From Desulfobacterales bacterium (GTDB lineage Bacteria; Desulfobacterota; Desulfobacteria; Desulfobacterales; 4be13): a stretch of DNA of 6,227 nt. Both the position numbers and the translations under genes were made by a program. The notes under the pieces are model-generated. The model searched no databases. It saw only the letters and a program-made list of their open reading frames with translations, and was not told the DNA's origin. The stretch covers positions 1 to 6,227 of the forward strand of contig JAOZRQ010000417.1 of the NCBI GenBank assembly GCA_029940115.1, given 5' to 3'. Each line of letters begins with the position of its first letter. Positions within the stretch are counted from its first letter, which is position 1. This document shows positions 4,723 through 6,227 of the stretch, piece by piece.

Positions 4723-6162
4723 ATGACCCCAGACATTCCAGACATTCCAGATGACCTGATCTCCCAGCTCAGTGAGTTCATCAATTCCCAAATGGGCCTC
4801 CATTTTCCGCAAAACCGATGGAAGGACCTCAGGCGGAGCATGGCCGATGTGGTGCAGGAACTGCTCAAGGATCATGAGGAGAAAGACCCGGTCTCATGTA
4901 TTCACCGCTTGCTCTCAAAGCCCTTGACCAAAAAGCAGGGCGACTTGCTGGCCAAGCATCTCACCATCGGCGAGACCTATTTCTTCAGGGACAAGAACTT
5001 CTTCAATGCATTGGAAGGCCATGTTTTCCCGAGATTGATCGCCTCCCGCCATCACAGCAGGAACATCCGGATGTGGAGCGCGGGCTGTTGCACGGGTGAG
5101 GAGCCTTACTCCTTGGCCATTCTGATTGATCGAATGATACCCGCGTGGCAGGAATGGAACATCACTCTTTTGGCAACCGACATCAACGCCGGCTTTCTCC
5201 AGAAAGCTGAACAGGGGATTTACACCCGCTGGTCCTTTCGCAACACATCGGATCAGATGATAAATGCCTATTTCAAACAAATGGATGAAGGTCGCTTTGA
5301 ATTTTCTCCCGCTCTGAAAAATATGGTGAGCTTCTCACAGATCAACCTGGTGGGAAGGGGATATCCCTCTTCCATCAACAACACCCATGCCATGGATATC
5401 ATCCTTTGCCGCAATGTGCTCATGTACTTTGAGCCTGATGTCAGGATGCAGATCATCGGCCGTTTTGTCAACTCTTTGACACCGGGGGGTTGGCTGGTGT
5501 TCAGCCCAAGTGAGTCTCCATGCTTCCACCATTCCGAATTGCAGCCCGTACTCTTGTCAGGTGCCACTTTATACAGAAAACCGGAATCCGGCAACCGAAA
5601 ATATGAGACCGGAAACCTTCTCCCCGACGTCTTTTGTCGGGGATCACAAAAAACCTTGTCCCCGACGTCTCCTATCGGGGAACCTGTCCCCGACATCTTT
5701 TATCGGGGATCACCAAATACGCAACTGGCACCCCGTGACCCATCCGAATCCAATCTGGATCTGTATCATAAGGCACTGAAGCTGGCGAACATGGGGAAAC
5801 TGGATGAGGCCGAGAGATGCCTCAGGCAGGCCATTGACCATGAAAAGCTTCACCCCGAATACCACTATTTGTTGGCGACAATCTGTCAGGAGCAGGGCCG
5901 CCTGAAAGAATCTGCAAAATCGTTCAGGCACACGCTCTTTCTTGATCCGGATTTTGTGCTGGCCCATTTCCACCTCGGCAACCTCACCCTACAGGAAGGC
6001 AAGCGCGACATGTCTGAAAAACATCTCAAGAACGCGCGTTCTCTTCTGCTTCCGATGGCTCCCGAAGATATACTCCCTCATTCTGAGGGAATGACCGCGG
6101 GGCAATTGTTGGAGGTGGTGCAATCCATGGTGCGGCGTGGGGGCGTGAGGCTTGGGGCGTGA
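4723..6162 (+). CDS. cheR: CheR-type protein-glutamate methyltransferase with C-terminal TPRs
   Basis: A 479-residue protein that would transfer methyl groups from SAM to receptor glutamates. The N-terminal helical domain (about 8-80) is followed by GETYFFRD (83-90) and the SAM-binding motif WSAGCCTGEEPYS (about 118-130). Then come ATDIN (about 151-155), GIYTRWSFR (about 165-173) and DIILCRNVLMYF (about 225-236). The methyltransferase domain ends near YRKP (about 287). A linker of about 55 residues then carries the palindromic repeats (residues about 299-335). Tetratricopeptide-like helices follow (about 346-440), including LANMGKLDEAERCLRQAI and LGNLTLQEGK. TPRs on CheR are typical of Wsp/Frz-like chemosensory systems and mediate partner contacts. 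The start is the ATG at 4723, with AAGGA eight bases upstream. The frame is open back to 4609, but that part overlaps cheW. The last residues (RRGGVRLGA) come from a GGGCGTGA-type repeat. Confidence 0.93.
   Translation: MTPDIPDIPDDLISQLSEFINSQMGLHFPQNRWKDLRRSMADVVQELLKDHEEKDPVSCIHRLLSKPLTKKQGDLLAKHLTIGETYFFRDKNFFNALEGHVFPRLIASRHHSRNIRMWSAGCCTGEEPYSLAILIDRMIPAWQEWNITLLATDINAGFLQKAEQGIYTRWSFRNTSDQMINAYFKQMDEGRFEFSPALKNMVSFSQINLVGRGYPSSINNTHAMDIILCRNVLMYFEPDVRMQIIGRFVNSLTPGGWLVFSPSESPCFHHSELQPVLLSGATLYRKPESGNRKYETGNLLPDVFCRGSQKTLSPTSPIGEPVPDIFYRGSPNTQLAPRDPSESNLDLYHKALKLANMGKLDEAERCLRQAIDHEKLHPEYHYLLATICQEQGRLKESAKSFRHTLFLDPDFVLAHFHLGNLTLQEGKRDMSEKHLKNARSLLLPMAPEDILPHSEGMTAGQLLEVVQSMVRRGGVRLGA
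5621..5709 (+). repeat. Three palindromic repeats inside the cheR linker
   Basis: Three 23-bp units start at 5621, 5659 and 5687. Copy 1 is a perfect 8-bp stem TCCCCGAC/GTCGGGGA with loop GTCTTTT. Copies 2 and 3 keep the 7-bp TCCCCGA/TCGGGGA stem. They are translated as PDVFCRG, SPTSPIG and PDIFYRG, so two frames are used. Copy 1 differs at one base from the palindrome in the PHP gene (minus-strand reading of 2387-2409). Confidence 0.88.
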
Positions 6163-6176
6163 AATGCATATCACGC
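6157..6176. repeat. Inverted repeat spanning the cheR stop codon
   Basis: GCGTGA (6157-6162), which includes the TGA stop, is complementary to TCACGC (6171-6176). The spacer holds the palindrome ATGCAT flanked by an A on each side, so the whole 20 bp is symmetrical except one A-A position. No T-tract follows, so it is not a canonical terminator. Confidence 0.5.
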
Positions 6177-6227
6177 TTCACGAATCACGCTTCACGAATC
6201 ACGCTTCACGAATCACGCTTCACGAAT
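6171..6227. repeat. 14-bp tandem repeat TCACGCTTCACGAA, at least four copies
   Basis: Four exact copies (6171-6184, 6185-6198, 6199-6212, 6213-6226) plus one base run to the window edge, so the array probably continues. Each unit is itself two half-similar parts (TCACGCT/TCACGAA). It lies directly after cheR; the end of cheR (GGGCGTGAGGCTTG) resembles the reverse complement of the unit. Confidence 0.95.

Noticed and set aside
6171..6227. CRISPR array
   Set aside because: The unit is 14 bp, copies are directly adjacent without spacers, and no cas gene is present.

Overview
The window looks like chromosomal DNA from a Gram-negative bacterium. The protein sequences and the abundance of short palindromic and tandem repeats suggest a repeat-rich Desulfobacterota (a sulfate-reducer-like deltaproteobacterium). 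That placement is an impression from protein style and cannot be proven without a search. No mobile-element gene, CRISPR array, tRNA or rRNA was seen.

Left half (minus strand, transcribed right to left): a probable operon dksA -> PHP-domain phosphoesterase -> rnc (RNase III) -> Elp3-like radical SAM protein. dksA has a good extended -10 promoter and a strong Shine-Dalgarno sequence. The PHP gene most likely starts at a TTG overlapping the end of dksA by 11 nt. The theme is housekeeping: stringent-response transcription control, nucleotide or short-RNA turnover, dsRNA processing and probable RNA modification.

Middle (about 3568-4256): a divergent intergenic region of roughly 690 bp with no convincing gene. 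It is packed with different inverted and direct repeats, including a 16-bp stem, 19-bp tandem copies, two twin-hairpin elements and a 15-bp inverted repeat with a nested stem. A duplicated 12-mer also occurs at the cheW start codon.

Right half (plus strand): cheW followed by a cheR fused to C-terminal TPRs. This is the start of a chemosensory operon that probably continues beyond the window. Beyond cheR lies a 14-bp tandem repeat that runs off the edge.

The most interesting signal is a palindromic repeat family with unit TCCCCGAC-N7-GTCGGGGA. It sits inside two unrelated coding regions: between conserved PHP motifs (about 51 extra codons) and in the CheR methyltransferase-TPR linker (three copies). 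The consensus unit has no stop in any of the six frames, and copies in the window are translated in all three frames of one strand. This resembles in principle the protein-coding palindromic elements described in Rickettsia. A second theme is that several genes here end inside low-complexity or tandem-repeat DNA, so that repeat sequence supplies their C-terminal residues.
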